Assembly (NCBI RefSeq): GCF_001012825.1
Contig: NZ_LCZJ02000018.1
Span: forward strand, 186,001 to 250,000
Reading direction: 5' to 3'
Length of the DNA stretch: 64,000 nucleotides
Source: Paenibacillus etheri
GTDB taxonomy: Bacteria; Bacillota; Bacilli; Paenibacillales; Paenibacillaceae
Both the position numbers and the translations under genes were made by a program. A model generated the notes under the pieces. That model did no database searches and was not told the DNA's origin. It saw only the letters and a program-made list of their open reading frames with translations. Below, one piece after another: positions 53,531-62,391 of the stretch (its first letter is position 1; every line of letters starts with the position of its first letter).

Positions 53531-53875
53531 ATGAACTATAAAGGTTTTATTCTACATCAGTCTCGTTGTACTTCCATTAATGGCAAAGGTTTTGATTTCT
53601 GGGTTGGTGTGGACGGAGCTATATATGCGGCACCACTGCTGACTGATCCGGAGTATATTCACATTTGCTTGGAGGGTGATTTCAGCAGGGAAGACGGCAT
53701 TCCTCCAGTATCTGGAAAGAAAGAGCAGCAATTTGCAACGGGTAGACTCATTCTCGAACTGGTAGAGCGCTACCAAATCTCCCCTTTAATCATCGAACCC
53801 CACAATAATTACTGCCCAGGAGCATTTTTTCCTTGGAATGAACTTGTGATTTATCCCTCTGATGGTTATCATTAA
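53531..53875 (+). CDS. Compact amidase/PGRP-like protein
   Basis: A 114-residue protein, ATG at 53531 after GGAGGGAGGG. The sequence shows the outline of N-acetylmuramoyl-L-alanine amidase type 2: FILHQSRC (first possible zinc His), FDFWVGVDGAIY (strand followed by the usual DG.IY turn), HICLEGDFS, GRLILELVERYQISP, and PHNNYCPGAFFPW with a second His and a Cys in the expected zinc positions. It is about 40 residues shorter than usual and has no signal peptide. Whether it retains activity, and what it acts on, is uncertain; it lies between spmB and rluB. Confidence 0.62.
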   Translation: MNYKGFILHQSRCTSINGKGFDFWVGVDGAIYAAPLLTDPEYIHICLEGDFSREDGIPPVSGKKEQQFATGRLILELVERYQISPLIIEPHNNYCPGAFFPWNELVIYPSDGYH

Positions 53876-53895
53876 TCTGAGGTGACTAGTCGAAA

Positions 53896-54654
53896 ATGGA
53901 AAGATTACAGAAAATTTTGGCGCAGGCCGGTGTGGCGTCCAGACGTAAGTGTGAAGAAATGATTTTGGCCGGTAAAGTGGAAGTCAACGGGGAACTCGTA
54001 ACTACGCTTGGCACGAAGGTGGACCCCGCAACAGATATTATTAAAGTCTCCGGTAGACTGATCCGGGGCGAGAACAAAATCTACATTATGTTCAACAAAC
54101 CTAAAGGAGTAATTACAAGTGCTTCCGATCCAAAGGGTCGTAAGGTTGTAACAGACTACCTTAAAGGAATTACAGAACGGGTTTACCCTGTAGGCCGTCT
54201 GGATTACGATACGGAAGGATTGCTGCTGTTAACGAATGATGGGGATTTCGCTAACTTGCTTACCCATCCTAAGCATCATGTGCCTAAGACGTATCATGCT
54301 ACGGTTAAGGGTATCCCGCACGGTACTGCACTGGACAAGCTAAAAGCCGGGATTAAGCTGGAAGATGGTATGACAGCGCCTGCCGAAGTGGAGTACAAAG
54401 ATATTGATGAAGTGAATAAAGAAGCGGTAATCAGCATTACGATTCATGAGGGACGTAACCGTCAGGTACGACGCATGTTTGATGCAATTTCACACCCCGT
54501 CATCCGTCTGAAGCGGATTTCTTTCGGGGATATTATGCTGCAAAATCTTAAACGTGGATCCTACCGTCATTTGACCAAAGATGAAATTAACCATCTGCAG
54601 CAAATTGCCAAAGCAGGATTGCTCAAAGAAAGAACTCCACGTAAAGAGTCATAA
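53896..54654 (+). CDS. rluB: 23S rRNA pseudouridine synthase B
   Basis: A 252-residue enzyme with an N-terminal S4 RNA-binding domain (MERLQKILAQAGVASRRKCEEM) and a RsuA/RluB catalytic domain with the catalytic Asp in PVGRLDYDTEGLLLLTNDG and the motif EGRNRQVRRMFDAI. It isomerises a uridine in 23S rRNA helix 89 region. TGAGGTGAC precedes the ATG. The dacB-spmAB-rluB-res order matches B. subtilis. Confidence 0.92.
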   Translation: MERLQKILAQAGVASRRKCEEMILAGKVEVNGELVTTLGTKVDPATDIIKVSGRLIRGENKIYIMFNKPKGVITSASDPKGRKVVTDYLKGITERVYPVGRLDYDTEGLLLLTNDGDFANLLTHPKHHVPKTYHATVKGIPHGTALDKLKAGIKLEDGMTAPAEVEYKDIDEVNKEAVISITIHEGRNRQVRRMFDAISHPVIRLKRISFGDIMLQNLKRGSYRHLTKDEINHLQQIAKAGLLKERTPRKES

Positions 54655-54774
54655 AGACACACAATATTCACAATTAAACCCCCTAATGCTGTGACTAAAT
54701 TCGCTATAATGTTCATAGGATGTTCACACCTTACAACATAAGTATGAGTTGCGTCACAGAAGGGGGCTTTACAT

Positions 54775-55296
54775 GTGGGTAAAGCGAGAAAACCAATTCA
54801 AATCGTAATTCTGTTTCTAATCGTTCTAGTAGGTGGTTATGCAATTGGTTCCTCTGTATTTGGTGGAAGCGGTAAACCAGAGGAAGGTAGTAAAGCGCCT
54901 GCCATTGATTTGCTGGGGCTTGATGGCCTTGGGCATACGTTAGACGAGTATAAGGGTAAGGCTATTGTGCTGAATTTCTGGGGCTCATGGTGCACACCTT
55001 GTGTAAAAGAAATGCCGGCTCTCCAAGCACAATGGGAGAAATGGAAGGACAAAGATGTAATCGTGATTGGAATCAACGTAGGCGAAGATCAGATGACTGT
55101 CGAGAATTTTGTGAAGCAGGTCGACATTGATTTTCCGATTTTGATGGACACGGGACGAGACGCTGTGCGAAGCTATGGTATTTCTCCACTCCCAACTACT
55201 TTTTTTATTAATGCAAAGGGTAAAATTGACAGCATTCATATTGGCCAGCTTGATTTAGATTCACTAGATGATCAAATTGGGAAGCTGGTGGATTGA
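54775..55296 (+). CDS. resA: Thiol-disulfide oxidoreductase ResA
   Basis: A 173-residue membrane-anchored thioredoxin-like protein. One N-terminal helix (about 8-26), then the redox site in GSWCTPCVKEMPAL and a cis-Pro loop (GISPLPTTFFI). It reduces oxidised cytochrome c apoprotein before heme attachment on the outer face. A GTG start at 54775 with GAAGGGGG upstream is used. It overlaps resB by one base, so the res genes are cotranscribed. Confidence 0.93.
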   Translation: MGKARKPIQIVILFLIVLVGGYAIGSSVFGGSGKPEEGSKAPAIDLLGLDGLGHTLDEYKGKAIVLNFWGSWCTPCVKEMPALQAQWEKWKDKDVIVIGINVGEDQMTVENFVKQVDIDFPILMDTGRDAVRSYGISPLPTTFFINAKGKIDSIHIGQLDLDSLDDQIGKLVD

Positions 55297-56981
55297 TGAG
55301 TGAACGCGAGGCTTTTATAACCAATACCAAATGTGAATGCGGCCACCAGAACCCTGTAGGCACTGTTCTATGTGAAGCATGCGGAAAGCCGCTTGGCAAA
55401 GAATCGGACTGGGGCGAGAATCTGGAGATGCGTTATGATGGTGTAGCCCGTCGTTCGCAGCGCGTTAATCCAAGCATTATTGATCGCGTATGGAACTTTT
55501 TTTCATCCGTCAAAATAGCGATTTATCTAATCGTATTGACACTGTTAGGCTCTATGCTGGGAACAATATTCCCTCAGGAGAGTACTTTTCTTAATATTGA
55601 TGCATCAAGTTATTATAAGCAGGAGTATGGAACAGCTGGGGACATCTACTATAGGCTTGGACTTTCACATACATACGAATCCTGGTGGTTTGTGACTCTA
55701 CTCGTAATGATTGGCGCTTCATTAGTCATTTGTAGTTTGGACAGAGTACTTCCGCTATATAAGGCATTAACTAGACAGAAGATTCGGAAACATCGTCAGT
55801 TCTTAACTCGGCAAAAGGCCGTGCTAGTCACTGAAGTGCAAGAAGAACCAGAAGCTTGGGTTGCTCGAGTGATTCAGCCTATGCGTAAAAAGGGCTATCG
55901 AGTCAAGAAGGATGGAGGAGCTCTGCTAGCAGAGAAACACCGCTTCAGCCGCTGGGGACCTTACGTAATACATATTGGTTTGATTATTTTTTTACTAGCT
56001 GTACTGGCAAGAGGATTGCCGGGTCTCAACATGGATCAGCATCTTGCTTTCCCACAAGGGGAGATTACACAGATTCCAGATACTACCTACTATTTAAAAA
56101 ACGAGAAATTCACCGTAGAATTTTATACGGATGAAGAGATGCCTGAGGAGTTTCGTGGCAAAAAAATCCTTCCGAAATTATTCCAAACTAAAGCTGTGCT
56201 ATATAAATGTACCGCGGATTGCGGAGATCCTACTAAGGAACCGCAGCTTGCCGAGGTGACAACACATGATATCCAAGTAAACTCACCTTTGGATTATAAA
56301 GGATTGAAAGCGTATCAGTTTGATTATGATTTAACACCTGTGCTGCGTTCCGTTCAGCCTGGACTTAAGAATTCCACCACAGGGGAGACATATGGTAAAT
56401 TCAAACTGGACATGAAGAATCCGCAGCGAACGATTACAGCGGGACCCTATACGATGACTTTAAAAGAAAAGTATATGGATTTTGGATTAAATGAGGATGG
56501 GCAGCCGATATCTAAATCGCCTTATCCAAATGCACCAGCATTCTTGTTCTTGATTCAAGGACCGAATTTGCCAGCGGAAGGGCAGCAGTACTTCTATTTT
56601 CCTAAGCAGGTAGATAAGTCTCAGTTTCAGCAGGTAGCTATTAACGATAAGCTTGCTGGCAGCAATAGATTTCTTGAGCTTGAAGTGGACAACATGAGCG
56701 ATGTTGATTTTTCGGAATCGACTACATACTTGAATATACGTATTGATCGTGCAATGCCTTTTGTATGGTTAGGTGCAGCAATCGTGATGCTGGGTTTAGT
56801 CCTTGGATTTTACTGGCAGCATAGACGCATCTGGCTTACCGTTGTGAACGGAGAGCTAATACTCGGAGGTCATACGAACAAGAACTGGTTCGGTTTCCGT
56901 CGTGAGATCGTTTCTATTTTAGAAAAAGTAGATGTGGTAGTCGATGAAAAATCAATAGATAATGGAGGAGGCCTAACATGA
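55296..56981 (+). CDS. resB: Cytochrome c biogenesis protein ResB with N-terminal zinc ribbon
   Basis: A 561-residue membrane protein of the Ccs1/ResB family: helices near residues 65-85, 110-135 and 210-230, a large extracytoplasmic domain (about 240-475) and a last helix (about 485-505). The first 35 residues carry CECG and CEAC (Cys13, 15, 26, 29), a zinc-ribbon-like pair that most ResB proteins lack. The ATG at 55296 overlaps the resA stop (TGATG). ResB and ResC form the heme-delivery/ligation complex. Confidence 0.9.
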   Translation: MSEREAFITNTKCECGHQNPVGTVLCEACGKPLGKESDWGENLEMRYDGVARRSQRVNPSIIDRVWNFFSSVKIAIYLIVLTLLGSMLGTIFPQESTFLNIDASSYYKQEYGTAGDIYYRLGLSHTYESWWFVTLLVMIGASLVICSLDRVLPLYKALTRQKIRKHRQFLTRQKAVLVTEVQEEPEAWVARVIQPMRKKGYRVKKDGGALLAEKHRFSRWGPYVIHIGLIIFLLAVLARGLPGLNMDQHLAFPQGEITQIPDTTYYLKNEKFTVEFYTDEEMPEEFRGKKILPKLFQTKAVLYKCTADCGDPTKEPQLAEVTTHDIQVNSPLDYKGLKAYQFDYDLTPVLRSVQPGLKNSTTGETYGKFKLDMKNPQRTITAGPYTMTLKEKYMDFGLNEDGQPISKSPYPNAPAFLFLIQGPNLPAEGQQYFYFPKQVDKSQFQQVAINDKLAGSNRFLELEVDNMSDVDFSESTTYLNIRIDRAMPFVWLGAAIVMLGLVLGFYWQHRRIWLTVVNGELILGGHTNKNWFGFRREIVSILEKVDVVVDEKSIDNGGGLT

Positions 56982-58240
56982 GCTTGCTCGATATCAGCAG
57001 TGCTGTCTTTATTGCCGCATTCTTATTGTACAGCGGTTCGTTTATGTTATTCACTATCGCTATCATGGGTCGCAAGTGGTCGGGCCGCAAGCCAGAGGAA
57101 CATACTGCTCGATGGGGGAAAATAGCTTTTATTGTTTCTTCTATAGGTCTTATCTTTCATCTTATTTATTTCTTTACGCGCTGGGCGGGTTCAGGACATA
57201 TTCCAGTTAGCAATATGTATGAGTTCATGACTTTCTTATCTATGATGGTTATGGTAGCCTTTACAGTGATGTACGCGATCTATCGCAAGGTTATTCTTGG
57301 TCTGTTTGCAGTTCCAATTAGCATTATTGTGATGGCATACGCAGCTGTATTTCCACAGGAGGTTCAGCCATTAATTCCATCCCTGCAATCGAACTATCTC
57401 AAGATTCACGTAACACTGGCAGCACTAGGTGAATCCTTTTTTGCAGTAGGATTTGCGGCAGGGCTGATGTATCTGCTCCGGACCGTGAATTTTGCTAGTA
57501 AAGAGAAGGCGGATCGTAAGCAACAGAGGCTTATTGAATTTACTCTCTTTTCAATCATTGTTATAATTGGGTTTCTGGGTTCAGTTTTTGCTTTCCGCGG
57601 AGCAGGTTATGAGACTGTTTTTGTCCGTCCCAACGTTACGATTGACAGCGCAGGGCAGGAAAATAGTACAATAGAGAAAGTGAGTTATCGAATGCCGCCG
57701 ATTGTGGCTCCTCACAATAGCGAAATTGAAAGCTTCCAGTCGTTTCTTGGCATGAAAGAACCTCTCTTTGAAGCTCCTTCATGGATGAATGGTGTGAATG
57801 CTGGTCGGAAGTTTAATACTGTAATCTGGTCGATTCTTTCCGGATTACTCCTTTACGGAATTCTTCGCTTGATCGTTCGCAAGCCGCTAGGCGCAGCGAT
57901 TCACCCAGTTATGGACGGAATTGATGAAGGCGATCTAGATGAGATTACGTATAGGGCGATAGCCATTGGCTTCCCTATTTTCACATTAGGCGCTTTGATT
58001 TTTGCAATGATATGGGCGCAAATAGCTTGGGGAAGATTCTGGGGATGGGACCCCAAAGAAGTCTGGGCACTCGTTACTTGGCTCTTCTATAGTGCTTATC
58101 TTCATTTACGATTGGCTCGTGGATGGCAAGGGCGAAAATCTGCCTGGCTTGCTGTTCTAGGCTTTTTGGTCGTAATGTTTACCTTAGTTGGCGTTAATCT
58201 AGTCATCGCCGGTCTTCATTCTTATGCGGGGACGGACTGA
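56978..58240 (+). CDS. resC: Cytochrome c biogenesis protein ResC (CcsA)
   Basis: A 420-residue membrane protein with about eight helices. The heme-handling WWD motif is visible as WGRFWGWDPKEVWALVTWL near residues 345-365, together with conserved histidines (HVTLAALGES; HSYAGTD near the end). Its ATG overlaps the end of resB. It transports heme and ligates it to apocytochrome c with ResB. Confidence 0.93.
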   Translation: MSLLDISSAVFIAAFLLYSGSFMLFTIAIMGRKWSGRKPEEHTARWGKIAFIVSSIGLIFHLIYFFTRWAGSGHIPVSNMYEFMTFLSMMVMVAFTVMYAIYRKVILGLFAVPISIIVMAYAAVFPQEVQPLIPSLQSNYLKIHVTLAALGESFFAVGFAAGLMYLLRTVNFASKEKADRKQQRLIEFTLFSIIVIIGFLGSVFAFRGAGYETVFVRPNVTIDSAGQENSTIEKVSYRMPPIVAPHNSEIESFQSFLGMKEPLFEAPSWMNGVNAGRKFNTVIWSILSGLLLYGILRLIVRKPLGAAIHPVMDGIDEGDLDEITYRAIAIGFPIFTLGALIFAMIWAQIAWGRFWGWDPKEVWALVTWLFYSAYLHLRLARGWQGRKSAWLAVLGFLVVMFTLVGVNLVIAGLHSYAGTD

Positions 58241-58317
58241 GCATAGTTAACCTGCTAACACAGCACAATGGATTTAAGGTTACGTTCTACTGTATTTGAT
58301 GAAGGGGTTGTTGTGAA

Positions 58318-59034
58318 ATGGCAGATCATTTAAACAGAATTCTGGTAGTGGATGATGAGGAACGCATTCGCCGCCTGCTTAAGATGTATCTTGAAAAAGA
58401 AGGCTATGAAATCGATGAAGCAGAAGATGGAGAAATCGCTCTTCGTAAAGCAACAGCAAATGACTACGGTCTAATTTTGCTGGATGTTATGCTGCCTGGT
58501 ATTGATGGAATGGAAGTGCTGACCCGACTCAGAGGGGTTAAGTCAACGCCAGTCTTAATGCTTACAGCTAAAGGCGAAGAGATTAATCGTGTACAGGGCT
58601 TTGAGATGGGCGCTGATGATTATGTCGTGAAGCCATTTAGCCCTCGCGAAGTGATTTATCGCGTGAAGGCCATTATGCGCCGTTCTTCGGCAACAGCATT
58701 TTTGTCCAAAGAGAGTAACTCCAGTAATAACATCGTATTTACTCATCTTATTATTGAGCATGACGCGCACCGTGTTACTGCTGGCGGTGAAGAAGTGAGT
58801 CTGACACCGAAAGAATACGAACTTCTGCATTATTTGGCGATTTCGCCGGATAAAGTGTTCTCTCGTGAAGAACTGCTTAAGGATGTTTGGAATTATGAGT
58901 TTTTTGGAGATTTGCGTACAGTCGATACCCATGTTAAACGTCTTCGTGAAAAGCTGAATAAGGTATCACCGGAATCCGCGGCGATGATTACAACCGTATG
59001 GGGTGTAGGCTACAAACTTGAGGTACCTAAATAA
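58318..59034 (+). CDS. resD: Response regulator ResD
   Basis: A 238-residue OmpR-family regulator: receiver with acidic VDDEERIRRLLKM, phospho-Asp in LLDVMLPGIDG and Lys in VVKPFSPREV, and a winged-helix domain (TPKEYELLHYLAISPDKVFSREEL, TVWGVGYKLEV). It controls aerobic and anaerobic respiration genes with ResE. The ATG lies 78 bases after resC; GAAGGGGTTG precedes it. Confidence 0.93.
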   Translation: MADHLNRILVVDDEERIRRLLKMYLEKEGYEIDEAEDGEIALRKATANDYGLILLDVMLPGIDGMEVLTRLRGVKSTPVLMLTAKGEEINRVQGFEMGADDYVVKPFSPREVIYRVKAIMRRSSATAFLSKESNSSNNIVFTHLIIEHDAHRVTAGGEEVSLTPKEYELLHYLAISPDKVFSREELLKDVWNYEFFGDLRTVDTHVKRLREKLNKVSPESAAMITTVWGVGYKLEVPK

Positions 59035-60471
59035 GTGAACTTCTGGAGAAGTCTTGTCGGCAAACTGTGGGTCACGATCATCTGCCTGGTCGCTGTCGTG
59101 CTTATAACACTCGGGTTGTTTCTGCTTCCCTATATCGACAGTAACTTTGCCAATTCCGGCGATATCAAACGTTTATTTATGTATACTTGCATGATCGGAT
59201 TTTCTTTGACGACATTCTTCGCGTTGTTCTTGTTTACCAAGATCACTCAACCGATGCAACGTGTCATCGAGGCTGCAAACAACATTCGACGTGGTGAATA
59301 CGGAACAAGGCTGACGCTTGTCACAAGCGACGAAATCGGTCAATTGGCGACTTCCTTTAACCATATGGCTGAGGAGTTAGAAGAGAATATCCGCAGTCTG
59401 CACCATGAGAAGGGTCATCTATCCAGTGTATTACGTAGCATGAGTGATGCTGTAATCACCTTTGACATCGAAGGTCAGATTATTCTGACCAATCCGCATG
59501 GTCAATCGCTACTTGAGAGCTGGAGCGATTTGGAGTGGGAACAAGAGAGTGACATTGAACCTCATTCGGAAACGGCTGAGAGTAATGTTCCACCTCCCCT
59601 GCGTCCTTTATTTTTGAGCACGTTGAAACAAGGCGGCGATGAGCGTTCTAATGTACATGTCCGGCAGGGCGTGTGGTCCGTCCATATGGCACCTTTATAT
59701 TCTGAGGGCAGCATTCGTGGAGTAGTTGCTGTTCTACGTGATGTGACTGAAGAAGTACGACTCGAAAAAATGCGCCGTGACTTCGTGGCAAACGTTTCTC
59801 ATGAGATTCGGACGCCATTATCGATGATGCAAGGTTATAGTGAGGCTTTACTTGACGGCATGGCTTCTTCACCAGAAGAAAGCAGTGAACTGATTCAGGT
59901 CATTCATGATGAATCCCTCCGTATGGGACGTCTTGTAAAGGATCTGCTCGACCTTGCGCGAATGGAAGCTGGACATACGGATATGTTGAAGGCAGAAGTA
60001 GGTGTGAATGAACTGCTGGAACGAGTGTATCGTAAATTTTCCGTACGTGCGAAAGAGCGTGATATTCATCTGCAGCTAAACAAAGAGAGCGATGTCCTTG
60101 TTCTTAAGGCGGCTGATGAAGATAAGCTAGAGCAGGTCTTAACCAATTTGCTCGATAATGCTTTTCGTCATACTCAGGATGGCAAGAAGATCACGGTTTA
60201 TACAGGAACTTGTGTCTTAGAAGGGCGTCGCTATCTTGAAATTAAAATTCAGGATGAAGGCGTAGGTATTCCGCAGGAAGATCTGCCGTATATATTTGAT
60301 CGTTTCTACAAAGCCGATAAGGCACGCGTACGGGGAGAATCAGGTGGAACAGGACTTGGGCTTGCGATTGTTAAAAATATTGTTGAGTCGCATCACGGAA
60401 CCATTTCAGCTTCCAGTAAATTGGGTGAAAGTACAACCTTTACCTTAAGACTTCCTGTCGAAAAACAGTAA
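59035..60471 (+). CDS. resE: Sensor histidine kinase ResE
   Basis: A 478-residue kinase starting at GTG directly after the resD stop. Two helices (about 9-31 and 45-68), a HAMP domain, a PAS domain (about 125-235), HisKA with the phospho-acceptor His in FVANVSHEIRTPLSMMQGY and HATPase with GGTGLGLAIVKNI. B. subtilis ResE has a longer extracytoplasmic loop; here the outer loop between the first two helices is only about a dozen residues. Confidence 0.92.
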   Translation: MNFWRSLVGKLWVTIICLVAVVLITLGLFLLPYIDSNFANSGDIKRLFMYTCMIGFSLTTFFALFLFTKITQPMQRVIEAANNIRRGEYGTRLTLVTSDEIGQLATSFNHMAEELEENIRSLHHEKGHLSSVLRSMSDAVITFDIEGQIILTNPHGQSLLESWSDLEWEQESDIEPHSETAESNVPPPLRPLFLSTLKQGGDERSNVHVRQGVWSVHMAPLYSEGSIRGVVAVLRDVTEEVRLEKMRRDFVANVSHEIRTPLSMMQGYSEALLDGMASSPEESSELIQVIHDESLRMGRLVKDLLDLARMEAGHTDMLKAEVGVNELLERVYRKFSVRAKERDIHLQLNKESDVLVLKAADEDKLEQVLTNLLDNAFRHTQDGKKITVYTGTCVLEGRRYLEIKIQDEGVGIPQEDLPYIFDRFYKADKARVRGESGGTGLGLAIVKNIVESHHGTISASSKLGESTTFTLRLPVEKQ

Positions 60472-60491
60472 TTCCAAACACAATGTGTGAT

Positions 60492-60519
60492 AGCGCCTCT
60501 GACAGCAGAGGTGCTTTTT
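60492..60519 (+). terminator. Rho-independent terminator after resE
   Basis: GCGCCTCTG pairs with CAGAGGTGC (one G-T pair) around ACA and is followed by TTTTTG. Confidence 0.82.
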
Positions 60520-60589
60520 GTTGAAACAAATACATTAATCTTGTTCATCGTGGAACATATCTCATTGTTTATGCTTGGGAGGCCATCAA

Positions 60590-62083
60590 ATGATTTTATC
60601 TTTAGACCAAGGGACTACCAGTTCACGAGCCATAGTGTTCAATGAGGACGCTAGAATCGTCTCACAAGGGCAATATGAGGTTGAACAATCTTTCCCACAC
60701 CCTGGCTGGGTGGAGCATGACCCAGAGCAAATCTGGGCGTCACAGCTTGCAGCTGCAAGAGATGCGATTACTCAGGGCGGGATAATGCCTCAGGAAATAT
60801 ATTCCATTGGAATTACAAATCAGAGGGAAACGGCCCTGATCTGGGATAGAGCAACAGGCAATCCGATTTATCCTGCGATTGTGTGGCAGGACAGACGCAC
60901 TGCAGAGCTGTGTGAAGAGATCAAGAGTAAGGGGTTAGAGGGACTCATTGCTAGCAAGACGGGACTCGTTGTGGATGCTTATTTTTCTGCAACAAAATTC
61001 TCCTGGATTCTTGATCATGTTGACGGCGCACGAGAGCGGGCGAATAATGGTGAGCTACTAGCTGGGACAGTAGACAGCTGGCTAATCTGGAAGCTTACTG
61101 GCGGGGCTGTACATGCTACTGATGTAACTAATGCATCGCGTACGATGCTATTTAATTTACATGAGCGCTGCTGGGACGAAGAGCTAATGGAGGAGCTTCG
61201 TGTACCACGCTCCATCCTGCCAGAAGTGAGGATGTCCGGTAGTAAATTTGGAGCAGCAGACGCGCAGTGGTTCGGGACAGAAATACCTATTCACTCTGTA
61301 TTGGGGGATCAACAAGCTGCTTTGTTTGGACATACTTGTCTTGAACCCGGCAGTGCCAAAAACACATATGGAACTGGATGCTTTATTCTAATGAATACAG
61401 GTACAGAAGCTGTAGTCTCCAGTCATGGGTTGTTGACCACTGTGGCTTGGGGAATGGGAGATGAACTCTATTATGCGCTCGAGGGTAGTGTATTTGTAGC
61501 CGGAGCGGCTGTACAATGGCTTCAGGAAGGACTAGGGCTCATAACCGGGCCAGCAGGCTCAGAAGATAAAGCGCGGGAAGTAGAGGACAGTGAAGGGGTT
61601 ATCGTCGTACCAGCTTTCACTGGACTGGGTGCGCCTTATTGGGATATGTACGCACGTGGAGCCGTATTCGGTCTGACGAGAGGTACGACTTCGGGGCATT
61701 TGGTACGAGCAACGTTAGAATCATTAGCCTTTCAGTCTAGAGACGTAATAGGGGCTATGGAAAAAGACGCAGGAATGCCATTGACCGGTCTTCGTGTAGA
61801 TGGGGGAGCTGTTCGTAATGATTTGCTGATGCAGTTCCAGTCTGATATCCTCGGAAGTGAAGTTACTCGGACTACATATGCGGAGACGACTGCGCTGGGT
61901 GCAGCGCTCCTTGCTGGATTAACCTCTGGGGTCTGGACAAGAGAACAGCTAGAAAGCTTCAACAAAGCGGAGAGAGTCTTTTCGCCTGTCATGGGTATGG
62001 ATGAGCGCGAACGACGTTACAACGCCTGGAAAGACGCTGTAGCGCGTACTATGGGCTGGGAGAAACATGAAAGATATCAGTAG
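60590..62083 (+). CDS. glpK: Glycerol kinase
   Basis: A 497-residue FGGY kinase that phosphorylates glycerol. The ATG at 60590 follows GGGAGG. Motifs: LSLDQGTTSSRAIVF (phosphate 1), GVTNQRET-like IGITNQRETALIWD, GDQQAALFGHTC, and GLGAPYWDMYARGAVFGL with the Asp of the active site. glpF and glpD are not adjacent, and no inducer-binding antiterminator site was seen in its short leader. Confidence 0.93.
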   Translation: MILSLDQGTTSSRAIVFNEDARIVSQGQYEVEQSFPHPGWVEHDPEQIWASQLAAARDAITQGGIMPQEIYSIGITNQRETALIWDRATGNPIYPAIVWQDRRTAELCEEIKSKGLEGLIASKTGLVVDAYFSATKFSWILDHVDGARERANNGELLAGTVDSWLIWKLTGGAVHATDVTNASRTMLFNLHERCWDEELMEELRVPRSILPEVRMSGSKFGAADAQWFGTEIPIHSVLGDQQAALFGHTCLEPGSAKNTYGTGCFILMNTGTEAVVSSHGLLTTVAWGMGDELYYALEGSVFVAGAAVQWLQEGLGLITGPAGSEDKAREVEDSEGVIVVPAFTGLGAPYWDMYARGAVFGLTRGTTSGHLVRATLESLAFQSRDVIGAMEKDAGMPLTGLRVDGGAVRNDLLMQFQSDILGSEVTRTTYAETTALGAALLAGLTSGVWTREQLESFNKAERVFSPVMGMDERERRYNAWKDAVARTMGWEKHERYQ

Positions 62084-62098
62084 AAGGAGACTGGGGAC

Positions 62099-62314
62099 AT
62101 GTCTATGGTTAACGGAACAGAATCTGATCTACCTAGCGGGCTATCTAAGCCAGCGCTTCGAGCGCTTCATGGTGCTGGTTATGTACAGCTTGATCAATTC
62201 ACCAAGCTCACTGAGTCAGAGCTTCTGAAACTACATGGACTGGGTCCAAAGACGATCGTTCAATTACGGAGTGCGCTCGCGGAGAAGGGTCTAACCTTCG
62301 CAGGTAAGTCCTGA
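62099..62314 (+). CDS. RNAP alpha-CTD-like helix-hairpin-helix protein
   Basis: A 71-residue protein, ATG preceded by GGAGACTGGGGAC. The segment LSKPALRALHGAGYVQLDQF followed by LTESELLKLHGLGPKTI is the fold of the RNA polymerase alpha C-terminal domain and of small helix-hairpin-helix DNA-binding proteins. It starts 15 bases after glpK, so it is probably cotranscribed, and a strong terminator follows. A nucleic-acid-binding role is likely; no specific one is known. Confidence 0.72.
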   Translation: MSMVNGTESDLPSGLSKPALRALHGAGYVQLDQFTKLTESELLKLHGLGPKTIVQLRSALAEKGLTFAGKS

Positions 62315-62336
62315 TCTGGCGTTCATATCTATACTA

Positions 62337-62380
62337 AAAGGCGGCAAGCTAAGGATCTATCCTTGGCTTGCCGCTTTTTG
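62337..62380. terminator. Bidirectional terminator
   Basis: AAAAGGCGGCAAGC pairs with GCTTGCCGCTTTT through an inner TAAGG/CCTTG stem; T-runs follow on both strands. Confidence 0.85.
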
Positions 62381-62391
62381 TGTTGCAACAA

